The notes below the pieces were generated by a model. It saw only the letters and a program-made list of their open reading frames with translations, was not told the origin of the DNA and did no database searches. A program made the position numbers and the translations under genes. 64,000 nt of DNA from Clostridium sp. DL-VIII (GTDB taxonomy: Bacteria; Bacillota; Clostridia; Clostridiales; Clostridiaceae), in the NCBI RefSeq assembly GCF_000230835.1, contig NZ_CM001240.1, forward strand, positions 5,664,279 through 5,728,278, given 5' to 3'. The number at the start of each line of letters is the position of its first letter. The stretch's first letter is position 1. Shown here one piece after another: positions 1 to 8,918 of this stretch.

Positions 1-1291
1 TTGAAGTTGTTGCTTCAGCTCTATTTTGTGCAAGCTGTACTAAACTTGACAATTGTACTAAAACTGTTGAGATTTCAACTATAGATGCATTTTGTTTTTC
101 TGCATCTTCTGCAACTTGATTTATGGTTGCAGTTATTTCCTCAGTAGTGGCGCTTATTTCTTCTGAAGATGAAGCCATTTCTTCTGAGGCTGCCGTTAAT
201 TGCTCTGACGCCTCTAAAACATTTCTGACTATGTGATCCTGATGCCCTATCATGTTATTAAAAGATTTTTCAAGCTCGGCAATTTCATCATTTCTATCTA
301 CTTTAGCTTTAACAGTTAAATCTCCTTCTCCTGCAAGCTTCATTAGAGCTTCCAGTTTATTAATAGGATTAATTATTCCTTTAGTTGAATACAAGTATGC
401 TAATAACATAGCTAAAATAATAGATATTAGCATAATGCCAATTGTATAATTTCTAATGCTTAGAGCTGGTGACATATAATCATTATAATCTGCTGTAAGC
501 CCAATTATCCACTTATCAGCTGACTGAAAAACAACGTACTTTTTCACATTATCTGAATTATAAAATCCATCAACAGCCTTTCCATCTTTCACTTGATTAA
601 TCATAGAAATTAAATCATTACTTGCACTTTCCTTTAAAATTTTACTTTTATCAGGATGATAGTCATACAATCCGTTTTTATCAGTAATAAATGCATATCC
701 TGTTTGTCCAATTTTTATTTTAGATGCATAATTTGAAATGCTTTCAAAATTTATACTTCCAACTAAAGTTCCAATGATCTTATCTCCATCTTTAATTGGA
801 TAAGCTATAGAAATACCTTCATTTCCTGTAGTTCTAGATATTAATACATCACTAACGGTTTCTTCTCCACTAAGTGCCTCTTTTATGTATGCTCTGTCAC
901 TTAAATCTACGTCAGGTTCTATTGACTGATTATTAATAACTTCATCTCCTGCTATATCAGTAATAATTAATACTTCCATATTATCTTTGTTTTTATCTTG
1001 AACAGTTTTGATATAATTATAGGCCTTTTCCTTATTTTCTGGGCTTAAATTTTTGAGTGCATTATTAATATCTCCATTTAAGCTAGCTACTTCTAAAGTA
1101 CGTTTTAAAGAATCTATTTTATCATTAATTAAATTTCCTGTACTCAATGCCTGTTCATCTAATTGCTGCTGAACTGATGCTTGTATGGATTTGCTTGACA
1201 TCTCATATGATATACCTCCTAATACCCCCATTGGTATAGTAATCATACAAAAAAATGCAATCATTAATTTTATTTTTAAAGAAATTTTCAC
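1..1291 (-). CDS. Methyl-accepting chemotaxis protein (C-terminus cut by window start)
   Basis: This is a membrane chemoreceptor that would signal to CheA. The reading frame opens at a GTG (1289-1291) seven bases after an AGGAGGAA ribosome site and runs open to base 1, giving about 430 visible residues. A transmembrane helix near residues 9-28 is followed by a roughly 250-residue extracellular dCache-like sensor containing the segments DRAYIKEAL and GYAFITDKNG. A second helix lies near 285-305, then a HAMP region and the start of the cytoplasmic signalling domain (EEMASSSEEISATTEEI). The conserved hairpin tip lies outside the window. It is 48 bases downstream of the RsbW-like ATPase gene and could be cotranscribed with it, although an AT palindrome with a T-run lies between them. 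The ligand cannot be told from sequence. Identification is firm. Confidence 0.93.
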   Translation of the reverse strand, partial: MKISLKIKLMIAFFCMITIPMGVLGGISYEMSSKSIQASVQQQLDEQALSTGNLINDKIDSLKRTLEVASLNGDINNALKNLSPENKEKAYNYIKTVQDKNKDNMEVLIITDIAGDEVINNQSIEPDVDLSDRAYIKEALSGEETVSDVLISRTTGNEGISIAYPIKDGDKIIGTLVGSINFESISNYASKIKIGQTGYAFITDKNGLYDYHPDKSKILKESASNDLISMINQVKDGKAVDGFYNSDNVKKYVVFQSADKWIIGLTADYNDYMSPALSIRNYTIGIMLISIILAMLLAYLYSTKGIINPINKLEALMKLAGEGDLTVKAKVDRNDEIAELEKSFNNMIGHQDHIVRNVLEASEQLTAASEEMASSSEEISATTEEITATINQVAEDAEKQNASIVEISTVLVQLSSLVQLAQNRAEATTS

Positions 1292-1339
1292 TAGACTTCC
1301 TCCTCTGCTTATAAAAAAATAATAAAATTTATTATTTTG

Positions 1340-1726
1340 CTATGAAATATATTTTTTCATAATTATAGAGTTGTCTTTAAATTCTACTTCATCAGTATAA
1401 CATCTTATAATATACAACCCTCGTCCACTCTCTTCTAGAATATTATCTTCATTTATTTCTTTATGTGATTCTAGATTTTCAATTCCGCTTCCACAATCTG
1501 TTACAGTTAATATTAATTTTTTTTCATCTAATTCCCATTTCATATATATAGGTTTATTTTTATCACTTTTGTTCCCGTGAACAAATGAGTTGTTAAGTGC
1601 TTCTGATACAATTAGCTTTATTTCAAAGCACTGGCTTTTTAAATTTAATGTTTCTACTAATTCATCCAATTTATTATTTATATTATCTAAGCCATAAAAT
1701 ATCATCTCATTTTCTGCATTTCGCAT
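1340..1726 (-). CDS. RsbW/SpoIIAB-like ATP-binding protein (anti-sigma factor or phosphatase-type regulator)
   Basis: This 128-residue protein consists of a lone HATPase_c (GHKL) domain. The N-box is visible as SEALNNSFVHGN, the G1 box as DCGSGIENL and the G2 box as GRGLYII. There is no histidine phospho-acceptor domain, so it resembles stand-alone serine kinases of partner-switching modules rather than a two-component kinase. It starts at ATG with an AAGGGGGG ribosome site. No anti-anti-sigma factor (STAS) or PP2C phosphatase gene lies next to it in the window; the neighbour downstream is a chemoreceptor. Its partner is therefore unknown. The family is clear, the role is inferred. Confidence 0.85.
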   Translation of the reverse strand: MRNAENEMIFYGLDNINNKLDELVETLNLKSQCFEIKLIVSEALNNSFVHGNKSDKNKPIYMKWELDEKKLILTVTDCGSGIENLESHKEINEDNILEESGRGLYIIRCYTDEVEFKDNSIIMKKYIS

Positions 1727-2144
1727 ATTTAATATCCCCCCTTACCTAGCATTACCAGCTTTTAATATTAGGTTAACTTATAATAATAAATGCCTTAACC
1801 TATTGTTTATAAACTTCATCATCAAATATATAATTATTGATTTACATATATATGTTGCAATTGATTTTGTACATTTAACATTTAGATATTTACTTAGCGG
1901 ATAGACATCCTAAATATAATTTTATTATTGTAACATATATATAAATTTAAATGTTACATAAGTTAGCATTTTAATACACTTAATTACATTAATAACATCA
2001 ATTATGACAATTACATTATTACACTTTTCATTCCAATTTTCAACACAGGTAATGATTGTTATTCTCTATATTTATCCAAAATATTTCATTAATAATGTAT
2101 GTAGATGATTACTTTGACAACTTTCTATATATAAAAACATAAAA
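1727..2144. other. Gene-free AT-rich stretch with a small TIR element
   Basis: No open reading frame with a ribosome site was found here. It should hold the promoter of the minus-strand RsbW-like gene. It also carries the inverted-repeat element at 1846-1942 and a short dyad (TGTAACAT...ATGTTACA) around 1929-1956. Confidence 0.6.
1846..1942. repeat. TIR element, TATATGTTGCAATT family, copy 1
   Basis: The left end ATATATATGTTGCAAT (1846-1861) is matched by the right end ATTGTAACATATATAT (1927-1942), inverted with one mismatch in 16. The ends match those at 8206-8252 and 55854-55983. There is no coding capacity. It looks like a MITE-type or palindromic intergenic element. Confidence 0.6.
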
Positions 2145-2187
2145 GAGGCTATTTAAAGATAAATGTAAATTTCCTTTAAACAGCCTC
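2145..2187 (-). terminator. Intrinsic terminator of the YczE-like gene
   Basis: A 13-14 bp stem, GAGGCTATTTAAAG pairing with CTTTAAACAGCCTC, is followed on the minus strand by CTTTTAT. It lies 20 bases after the stop codon. Confidence 0.8.
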
Positions 2188-2208
2188 GTATTTAAAACCT
2201 TAAATATA

Positions 2209-2943
2209 TTAATAATTTACTTGTGCATTAACAGTTGCATTTTCTTGTTGATTTTCTTCAGCATCTTCTTTTACTATTAACTTAACCAGTTTTTCTCCAT
2301 AAGGAAGGCAGAATTGTATGAACGGTCCTGTTGATGCAAGTGCTAATATTGTTCCTATTCCAATTGTTCCTCCAAGAATAAATCCAATTATTAAGTATCC
2401 TGCATCTAATCCTATTCTAATCCAACGATACTGCATATTAGTTTTTCCTTGAATTATAAATGGAACTATATCATTTGGAGCAACGCCCAAATTACTTGCA
2501 GATTGTATTGAAAAACCTATAGCGATTATAAAACATCCTATTAAAACTAATATTGCTTTTACAATATAATTATAAGAATCTACTGGGAAATATGAAACTA
2601 CCTTTACTCCAAGATCTATTATAGGCCCTACACCAACTACGCAGATTAATGTTCCTATATTTATTCTTTTTCTTTCAACTATAAGTATAATTACAAATAA
2701 TGTAACCAATATAATCATATTGGCGATCCCTGGAGTTACTTCTGGAACACCAGCTATCCATCTAACTAAAGCAAAATCTCTTAAAGATGTATTGTTTAAT
2801 GACTTTGCCAGACCTTGAGTGAATACAGTAAACGTATCAGAACCTATATTAGTTTTTAAAAATAGTGCAACTCCAAATTGAATTATACTCATTCCAACAA
2901 AAAATAGAATTAACCTTTTTACTAAATTAATTGCTTTGTTCAT
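2209..2943 (-). CDS. YczE/YyaS/YitT-type integral membrane protein
   Basis: This is a 244-residue multi-helix membrane protein of the YczE (COG2364) kind. The N-terminus carries the typical helix FVGMSIIQFGVALFLKTNIG, with the family phrase IGSDTF and later LGVAPNDI after a second helix pair. At least six hydrophobic segments can be counted, and the C-terminal tail is hydrophilic and Gln/Asn-rich. The start ATG has GGAAG upstream. It sits alone between its own terminator (2145-2187) and a long upstream intergenic region. The molecular function of this family is not established. Assignment is by family resemblance only. Confidence 0.75.
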   Translation of the reverse strand: MNKAINLVKRLILFFVGMSIIQFGVALFLKTNIGSDTFTVFTQGLAKSLNNTSLRDFALVRWIAGVPEVTPGIANMIILVTLFVIILIVERKRINIGTLICVVGVGPIIDLGVKVVSYFPVDSYNYIVKAILVLIGCFIIAIGFSIQSASNLGVAPNDIVPFIIQGKTNMQYRWIRIGLDAGYLIIGFILGGTIGIGTILALASTGPFIQFCLPYGEKLVKLIVKEDAEENQQENATVNAQVNY

Positions 2944-3469
2944 TTTTCTTCTTCCTTTACTACATATTTTTCTACTATTATTACTACAACTAAACTCCGC
3001 CTAAAACATTTAACATTTATTTATGTAAATGTTTTATGTATACTATATAAAATTACTATGTTATTTTATTAACAATATGTATTTTATATTATTAATATTA
3101 TTTTGTCAAAGAAAAAAATCAAATTTACTCGAAATTAATTATAAATAACGATATTAATAATTTATGTCTGATATTATTGATATATTTAATTAAAAAGGAC
3201 ACTTACCTAGTTAAGGCACAATCAAATAAATAATAAGTCAATTGCCAGCCTATTTTCCATCATCCTACGTCGACAAATTAACCTAATAGCCTGCTATGAG
3301 GGCAATTTGTCTTCTTGCCTGATGAAAAATATCCATGGCAACTTTGGACTTGTTATTTATTTTCATGTGCCTAATTAATAAGTAAAACTTAGAATTTCCA
3401 CTTAAAATTCTTACTATAATAAATGTCCAATATATATCTTTATTCTAAAATGTTCTTTTGAATACTTTG
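2944..3469. other. Gene-free region between the YczE-like gene and nfnB
   Basis: The right half is filled by the large REP-like element at 3214-3372. The left half (2944-3210) is very AT-rich and probably holds the promoter of the YczE-like gene. A weak hairpin (AGAATTTT/AAATTCT, about 3391-3411) lies between the element and the nfnB stop. No credible ORF was seen. Confidence 0.6.
3214..3372. repeat. REP-like element copy A (long form)
   Basis: The termini are AGGCACAATCAAATAAATAA and the inverted TTATTTATTTTCATGTGCCT. Inside is a second dyad (GACAAATT...AATTTGTC). The right half resembles the reverse complement of copy B at 19428, including the phrase CTTGCCTGATGAAAAATAT. It lies about 100 bases after the nfnB stop codon. 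Confidence 0.8.
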
Positions 3470-4861
3470 TTACTTGTGTAAATGTTCATCAATAGCTTTT
3501 GCAGCCTTCTTGCCTGCTCCCATAGCTAAGATTACTGTTGCTGCTCCTGTTACTGCATCTCCACCTGCATATACACCTTCCTTAGTAGTAAGGCCTGTTT
3601 CCTCCTCAGCTACAATGCATCTTCTCTTATTAATTTCGAGTCCATTAGTTGTTGACGAGATTAGTGGATTTGGAGAGGTTCCAAGAGACATTATCACGGT
3701 ATCTACTTCCATAATAAACTCTGAGCCTGGAATTTCAACAGGACTTCTTCTACCTGATGCATCAGGTTCACCAAGTTCCATTCTTATGCATTTCATCCCT
3801 TTAACCCATCCATTTTCATCTACTAATATTTCTGTTGGATTAGTCAGAACATCGAATATTACTCCTTCTTCCTTAGCATGATGAACTTCTTCTGCTCTTG
3901 CTGGAAGCTCAGATTCTCCTCTTCTATAAACTATATGGCTTTCAGTTCCAAGTCTTAATGCAGTTCTTGCTGCATCCATTGCAACATTTCCACCACCAAC
4001 TATTGCAGCTTTCTTTCCTATTCTTACTGGGGTACTATATCCGTCTACTGCTGCCTTCATAAGGTTTACTCTTGTTAAGAATTCATTAGCTGAGCAAACT
4101 CCATTAGCATTCTCTCCTGGTATACCCATAAATTTTGGAAGACCTGCTCCTGATCCTATAAACACAGCTTTAAAATCTTCTTGTTCAAATAATTCATCTA
4201 ATGTTATAGTTCGTCCAATTATAACGTTAGTTTCTATTTTAACACCAAGTTTTTTTATATTTTCTACTTCATTTTTAACTACTTTATCTTTTGGAAGCCT
4301 GAATTCTGGAATACCATATTCTAATACTCCGCCAGCTTTATGAAGTGCTTCAAAAATTGTTACATCATATCCCCTTTTAGCTAAGTCACCAGCACAAGTT
4401 AAACCTGATGGTCCACTTCCTATAACTGCAACCTTAATTCCATTTTTCGGTTCTGTTTCACTTAAATCCACATTATGTTGCGTAGCCCAGTCAGCTGTGA
4501 ATCTTTCAAGCTTTCCTATTGATACAGGATCTCCTTTAATTCCCATAACGCATTTACCCTCACACTGCTTTTCTTGAGGACATACTCTTCCACATACTGC
4601 TGGAAGCGAACTATATTTTGAAATTTCCTTTGCTGCCTCTTCAAATTCGCCATCTTTAATATGTGCTATAAAGCCAGGAATATTTATTGATACTGGACAT
4701 CCATCTATGCATTTAGGCACTTTGCAATTTAAGCATCTTGAAGCTTCCTTTGTTGCTTCTGCTTCATTATAGCCAAGGCAAACTTCTTCAAAGTTTGTGG
4801 CTCTAACCTTTGGATCTTGTTCTCTTACTGGTACTCTAACCATTCTTTCATTCATATCCAT
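3470..4861 (-). CDS. nfnB: NfnB: large subunit of NADH-dependent reduced ferredoxin:NADP+ oxidoreductase (often annotated gltA)
   Basis: This 463-residue flavoprotein belongs to the glutamate synthase small-subunit family. The N-terminus has two cysteine groups for [4Fe-4S] clusters (CLNCKVPKCIDGCP and CGRVCPQEKQCEGKC). They are followed by an FAD site GSGPSGLTCAGDLAKRG and an NADPH site GGGNVAMDAARTALRLG. No glutamate synthase large subunit is nearby. Instead the gene overlaps by one base (TAATG) the 3' end of a dihydroorotate-dehydrogenase-type FAD/[2Fe-2S] subunit, the arrangement of the electron-bifurcating NfnAB complex of clostridia. Known role: coupling NADP+ reduction by NADH to ferredoxin reduction, or the reverse. 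The pair assignment is strong, although either gene alone could be labelled otherwise. Confidence 0.88.
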   Translation of the reverse strand: MDMNERMVRVPVREQDPKVRATNFEEVCLGYNEAEATKEASRCLNCKVPKCIDGCPVSINIPGFIAHIKDGEFEEAAKEISKYSSLPAVCGRVCPQEKQCEGKCVMGIKGDPVSIGKLERFTADWATQHNVDLSETEPKNGIKVAVIGSGPSGLTCAGDLAKRGYDVTIFEALHKAGGVLEYGIPEFRLPKDKVVKNEVENIKKLGVKIETNVIIGRTITLDELFEQEDFKAVFIGSGAGLPKFMGIPGENANGVCSANEFLTRVNLMKAAVDGYSTPVRIGKKAAIVGGGNVAMDAARTALRLGTESHIVYRRGESELPARAEEVHHAKEEGVIFDVLTNPTEILVDENGWVKGMKCIRMELGEPDASGRRSPVEIPGSEFIMEVDTVIMSLGTSPNPLISSTTNGLEINKRRCIVAEEETGLTTKEGVYAGGDAVTGAATVILAMGAGKKAAKAIDEHLHK

Positions 4862-5751
4862 TACTTATCACCCCTGCATCCACAGCCGCCATGACTATGT
4901 GTATTTCCTTCTTCAGCTTCAAGCTTAGCTCTGCCTTCTTCAGTTTTATACAACGCTTGTCTTCTCATTGATTCATCATAATTTACTAGATGTCCATCAA
5001 ATTCTGGTCCATCAACGCATGCAAATTTAACTTCACCTCCGACTGTTACCCTGCAGGCTCCACACATGCCTGTACCATCAACCATTATAGGGTTTAAACT
5101 TACTGTAGTCGGAATATTTAATTCCTTAGTCAGCATAGAAGTAAATTTCATCATTATCATTGGTCCGATAATAACAGCTTGATCATATTTTTTTCCTTGA
5201 TTATTAATCAATTCCTTAAGCATATCTGATCCAGTCCCTTTAGCTCCATAAGATCCATCATCGGTTGTTACATAAAGATTTCCTGATACACGTTTTAATT
5301 CTTCCTCATATATCAATAAATCTTTGCTTCTGCTCCCCAATATAACATCTACTTTAATTCCATTTTCATGCATCCATTTTACTTGTGGGTAAACTGGTGC
5401 TGCGCCAACTCCACCTGCTATGAATATAAATTTTTTTTTCTTTAACTCCTCTACACTTTCATGTATAAATTCACTTGGTTTACCAAGCGGCCCAACAAAA
5501 TCAGCTACATATTCACCTGAATTGTATTCTGCTAATTTCTTTGTACTTTGGCCAACAGTTTGAAAAACTATTGTTATTGTTCCTTTTTCCTTATCATAAT
5601 CTGCGATTGTTAAAGGAATTCTTTCCCCCATTTCGTCGTCTTTTATAATGATAAATTGTCCAGGCTTCGCAGCTTTAGCTACTCTTGGAGCTTCTATATC
5701 CATAAGAAATATATTATTTGTAAGGCTTTTTTTATTAGTTATCTTATACAT
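4861..5751 (-). CDS. nfnA: NfnA: small FAD/[2Fe-2S] subunit of the Nfn transhydrogenase
   Basis: This subunit of about 296 residues has a ferredoxin-reductase-type FAD domain (GQFIIIKDDEMGERIPLTI), an NAD-binding fold (IFIAGGVGAAPVYPQ) and a C-terminal [2Fe-2S] site (MCGACRVTV...FACVDGPEFDGH). The family also includes sulfide dehydrogenase and dihydroorotate dehydrogenase electron-transfer subunits. I chose the ATG at 5751 (MYKITNKK) because AGGAAGG sits about nine bases upstream. The in-frame GTG at 5760 is practically on top of that site. The stop overlaps the nfnB start as TAATG, which implies coupled translation and a fixed subunit ratio. The Nfn identity rests on the gene pair. Confidence 0.87.
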   Translation of the reverse strand: MYKITNKKSLTNNIFLMDIEAPRVAKAAKPGQFIIIKDDEMGERIPLTIADYDKEKGTITIVFQTVGQSTKKLAEYNSGEYVADFVGPLGKPSEFIHESVEELKKKKFIFIAGGVGAAPVYPQVKWMHENGIKVDVILGSRSKDLLIYEEELKRVSGNLYVTTDDGSYGAKGTGSDMLKELINNQGKKYDQAVIIGPMIMMKFTSMLTKELNIPTTVSLNPIMVDGTGMCGACRVTVGGEVKFACVDGPEFDGHLVNYDESMRRQALYKTEEGRAKLEAEEGNTHSHGGCGCRGDK

Positions 5752-5900
5752 GCATAACACCCCTTCCTAATTGTTAATTTTTATTTCTTATACTATAATT
5801 TTACAACTATTGTTCTGAATTTTCAAAATAATTTTTATTTTTCTATCTAAACTTGGATAAACTAATTACAAATCATGATTTTTCTTTTTAAAATATAATA

Positions 5901-5955
5901 AACCTAAATAATAAAGAAGATTATAATATTCAAATCCTCTTTATTATTTAGGTTT
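5901..5955 (-). terminator. Terminator after the agr-type kinase gene
   Basis: A long stem pairs AACCTAAATAATAAAGAAGA with the segment TCCTCTTTATTATTTAGGTT, around a short AT loop. It lies 36 bases after the kinase stop codon and separates the agr locus from nfnA. Confidence 0.75.
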
Positions 5956-5990
5956 ATATTAATTTCTTGTCTCTTGTAATTTTCTTAACT

Positions 5991-7277
5991 CTATATAATA
6001 GGTAGTACTATTTTAAATTCGGTAGTAGACTCATTGCTTTTAACATATACTTTTCCATTATAGCTTTCTACCAAATCTTTTGCTATACTCAATCCATATC
6101 CGCGATTGTTATCACTGTTTTCTTTTGTTGTAAATCCAGCTTTAAAAATTTCACTTAAGTGGCTTTCTGGTATCTTAGGCCCATTATTTTCTATCCTCAC
6201 TACTATATGTCCTAAATATTCATAGCTTCTCGCAATTATTACACCTTCTCCATTCATCGCTCTAATTGCATTACTTACTATACTTGATATCACTCTATAA
6301 AATTCAATCTCATTCATTTTTATAAATGAAAAATCACAATTTTCTTCAATTATTACATGTATTCCTCGATCTATAGCTGGTTTAAGCGCAAGTGACAGCA
6401 CTGATTTATTATCCATACTCACTTCTACTGCCGTTGGTGTTGATTCATTATTATTTATAATATCTTTTAAGGATTTCTTTAAATCTTCATATCTTTTCAT
6501 TAGGCAAAGTCCATATAAATAAGAAATCTGTGCTCCATAATCATGTTTTATTTTTCTAAGTTCATTATTTTTAGTTTCTAAAGCTTCATTTAATTTATAT
6601 ATCTGTATAGATTTCTGATGAACTTTCCAAAAATAAACTAATGTTACTATAAATGATATAAAGAATATCATATAAACAATGTTTTTTATCAATTGATTTT
6701 TTTCTGTAAGTTCAACTGAATAGGAACCTAATATAAAGTCTATAATAAAACTCATTATTAAGAATAATATAGAAATTTGCTCATAAACTATAAACTTATA
6801 AATTTGTTTTACATTCCTTATGTACTTAAAATATATTAATAACAGTATCCATGCTGGAATATAAATTATAAATATTTTTTCATAATTTATATACTCTTGT
6901 GGCAATATCATTTTTACATATCTAAAAATCACATTTCCAAATATGACATAATATATTCCTAAAATAAAATAAGTCATTGTATATGCTGTTAATGCACCCC
7001 AAATATTCTTTCTATATAATATGGACAGCAAAATTAAACCTGTTATATGAGTTGAAAATATAGTTATCTCTGGATTACTTTTAAATGATTCCATAAAAAA
7101 TTGACTTATTAAAAAAAATAACAATGCTATTATAACTAGTTTCTTTTTATTTTCTTCTTCTTTTTTATCCACACATCTGAATATTGTATATGTACATGCT
7201 ATTGACTGAAATATCGAAGTCATCATACAAATGCTAATTAACGCCAATTTGTGCCCCCCTAACTTATTTTGAACCAT
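5991..7277 (-). CDS. AgrC-like GHKL sensor histidine kinase (no response regulator adjacent)
   Basis: This is a 428-residue sensor kinase. The first 200 residues hold about six hydrophobic helices, as in peptide-sensing AgrC kinases. A short coiled linker then leads to the phospho-acceptor region KIKHDYGAQISYL. The GHKL ATPase shows an N-box (VISSIVSNAIRAM), a G1 box (RIENNGPKIP) and a G2 box (NRGYGLSIAKDLVES). The ATG at 7277 has no strong ribosome site. A TTG at 7247 (MALISICMM...) follows GGGGGG by a few bases and may be the true start. It lies downstream of agrB, but no LytTR response regulator follows, so the signalling output must be encoded elsewhere or be lost. Confidence 0.82.
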   Translation of the reverse strand: MVQNKLGGHKLALISICMMTSIFQSIACTYTIFRCVDKKEEENKKKLVIIALLFFLISQFFMESFKSNPEITIFSTHITGLILLSILYRKNIWGALTAYTMTYFILGIYYVIFGNVIFRYVKMILPQEYINYEKIFIIYIPAWILLLIYFKYIRNVKQIYKFIVYEQISILFLIMSFIIDFILGSYSVELTEKNQLIKNIVYMIFFISFIVTLVYFWKVHQKSIQIYKLNEALETKNNELRKIKHDYGAQISYLYGLCLMKRYEDLKKSLKDIINNNESTPTAVEVSMDNKSVLSLALKPAIDRGIHVIIEENCDFSFIKMNEIEFYRVISSIVSNAIRAMNGEGVIIARSYEYLGHIVVRIENNGPKIPESHLSEIFKAGFTTKENSDNNRGYGLSIAKDLVESYNGKVYVKSNESTTEFKIVLPII

Positions 7278-7281
7278 ACTT

Positions 7282-7443
7282 TCATCTTAATTTCTTCACT
7301 AATTTTGGTATTTTTCAACACATGAGCGCAAAAATAATGCTGGTTCCAACGTGACCCAGCGCCCCTATATCTTTTAACTTATGTAATAATTTTAACCTTT
7401 TATGAAAAACTTGTATTTTTAAATTAGTAAAAATAGATTTAAC
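7282..7443 (-). pseudogene. Probable decayed agrD (cyclic lactone autoinducer precursor)
   Basis: Between agrB and the agrC-like kinase, one minus-strand frame reads as a basic amphipathic leader (NLKIQVFHKRLKLLHKLKDI) followed by GALGHVGTSIIFALMC. A TGA codon (7315-7317) comes next, then KIPKLVKKLR and a stop. AgrD precursors share this layout: amphipathic leader, signal core, then a proline and lysine/leucine tail. The in-frame TGA cuts the core from the tail, and no ATG, GTG or TTG start lies before the leader in this frame. I therefore call it a remnant. Position is the main support; sequence similarity alone is weak. Readthrough or a sequencing error cannot be excluded. Confidence 0.42.
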
Positions 7444-7996
7444 TTTCCCTTTTATTAAACATTAACATTGTCTCAATACACATAGTCCACGTTATTAATG
7501 CATAATAACTACTATAATTATATAAGATTATAGACAATAATCCAAATATTATTGAAGTATATAGTCCTCTAATTCTATTGTTTTTGATTAATTGTGGGCG
7601 TGTTATTGGCATTCTTGGATTTATTATTGGAGCTTGATTCCATATACAAAATATGCTCAAAAAGATTAGGATACAATTTCCTATAAAACTAAGATTACAT
7701 TGTAAGCTTAAAATTAGAATTCCAGATGTAACTAACAGTGTAACTATAAAACACTTAATCTGGGTATCTTCATGATATCCTCCTATAAAAGGCTTGATTA
7801 CACACATTACCACGATAATAATGATAACCTTATCAAAATATCCAAATAATGAGAAAATACTTATTACTGAAATTATCTTTATCAATTCAAATACAATAGT
7901 CACCAAAACATATTCCATTTGCTCAAGTTGTTCCCCACTATATTTTCCATCAATTGCAATATTATTTATAATTTTTTTGCAAATGCTTTTTACCAT
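7439..7996 (-). CDS. agrB: AgrB-like accessory gene regulator endopeptidase
   Basis: This 185-residue membrane protease belongs to the AgrB family. The known catalytic pair, a His in GGYH and a Cys seven residues later, is visible in KPFIGGYHEDTQIKCF. Several hydrophobic helices surround it. AgrB cuts AgrD and forms the thiolactone or lactone ring of the signal peptide. Upstream is AT-rich DNA; downstream the reading frame of the agrD remnant begins before the agrB stop. With that remnant apparently broken, this AgrB may have no local substrate. Family assignment is firm. Confidence 0.88.
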   Translation of the reverse strand: MVKSICKKIINNIAIDGKYSGEQLEQMEYVLVTIVFELIKIISVISIFSLFGYFDKVIIIIVVMCVIKPFIGGYHEDTQIKCFIVTLLVTSGILILSLQCNLSFIGNCILIFLSIFCIWNQAPIINPRMPITRPQLIKNNRIRGLYTSIIFGLLSIILYNYSSYYALITWTMCIETMLMFNKRES

Positions 7997-8309
7997 ATTT
8001 ATCTCTCTTTTATATATTTTTCTAATTATATACTCATTATAAACCGTTTTTTATCGCTTTTCAACATATTTCTACTTTAACTTGCAGATTCACAAAGATT
8101 CAGAATACACTGATTATTAAACTTATTCCGTGAACTTATTGTAGTGAACATTGAACGATGATAATATAATCTTGTTCATTATTTGAACCTTGTAGCTAAT
8201 TTATTTATATATATTGCAATTCCCAATGTACAGTTTACAATTGCAACATATACATTTTTTTGTTTAAGAATTTAATTCTAAAAATATAAAACTAGGAGGA
8301 ATGTGTATT
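7997..8309. other. Divergent intergenic region between agrB and the methyltransferase gene
   Basis: It holds the start regions of both genes and the small TIR element at 8206-8252. A possible plus-strand promoter is TTGTAG, 17 bases, TAATAT, around 8139-8167. No ORF with a ribosome site was seen. Confidence 0.5.
8206..8252. repeat. TIR element, TATATGTTGCAATT family, copy 2 (short)
   Basis: TATATATATTGCAATT (8206-8221) is inverted as AATTGCAACATATA (8239-8252) across a 17-base spacer. The ends match copies 1 and 3. Confidence 0.55.
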
Positions 8310-8867
8310 ATGGAAGATATGTCTTATTGGAAAGAAGTTTGGGAGAGAAAAGGTAATGGCAACACTACTTCACTGGAAGAATTAGATGGATATGAAGATA
8401 CTACTGCTAATGTAAAGGAAATTGCGAAAAAAATTGTTGAAGAATTAGACATCAAAGAAACCGATAAAGTATTAGAGGTAGCCTGCGGAGCCGGTGGATT
8501 AGCTCAATATATAAAATGTGGTGAATATATTGGGGTAGATTATTCTACATCCCTTGTAAAAAGGCATATAGAACTACTTAATAATTCAGTCTTACATGGT
8601 GAAGCAAATGATTTAATTTTTAAAGATAAAACTTTTGATAAAGTCTTTTGTTTTGGAGCATTTCATTATTTCCCGAATCAAGAATATGCTAAACAAGCGA
8701 TTGCTGAATTAAAAAGAGTTGCTAAAGAAGCAATCTTTATTGGGGACTTACCTATAACTTCTCATCGAGAAGAACACTTACTTTATGATAAAAAAGACTT
8801 TCAAGATTGGAAAATCATAGACGGATACTACAATCCATGTAGATTCAATGTTTGTCTTAAATTATAA
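8310..8867 (+). CDS. Class I SAM-dependent methyltransferase
   Basis: This is a methyltransferase of about 185 residues. SAM-binding motif I is clear (VLEVACGAGGLAQYI), with an acidic motif II (EYIGVDYS) and a later FDKVFCFGAFHYF segment typical of motif IV. The substrate is not indicated. I chose the ATG at 8310 (MEDMSYW), nine bases after GGAGGA; the ATG at 8301 directly abuts that site. It is a single-gene unit on the plus strand, followed by two large inverted-repeat elements that may end its transcript. Confidence 0.8.
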   Translation: MEDMSYWKEVWERKGNGNTTSLEELDGYEDTTANVKEIAKKIVEELDIKETDKVLEVACGAGGLAQYIKCGEYIGVDYSTSLVKRHIELLNNSVLHGEANDLIFKDKTFDKVFCFGAFHYFPNQEYAKQAIAELKRVAKEAIFIGDLPITSHREEHLLYDKKDFQDWKIIDGYYNPCRFNVCLKL

Positions 8868-8918
8868 TTTGCACCTTATAGATATACTATTTTAAACTTA
8901 TAGTTATGTGATAACTAA

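Noticed and set aside
2944..3213. CtsR-like box near 3103 (TTGTCAAAG)
   Set aside because: Only half of the heptad repeat is present and no stress gene follows, unlike the full box before clpB.
3474..3881. 135-residue plus-strand ORF opposite nfnB
   Set aside because: Antisense of a conserved flavoprotein, with no ribosome site.
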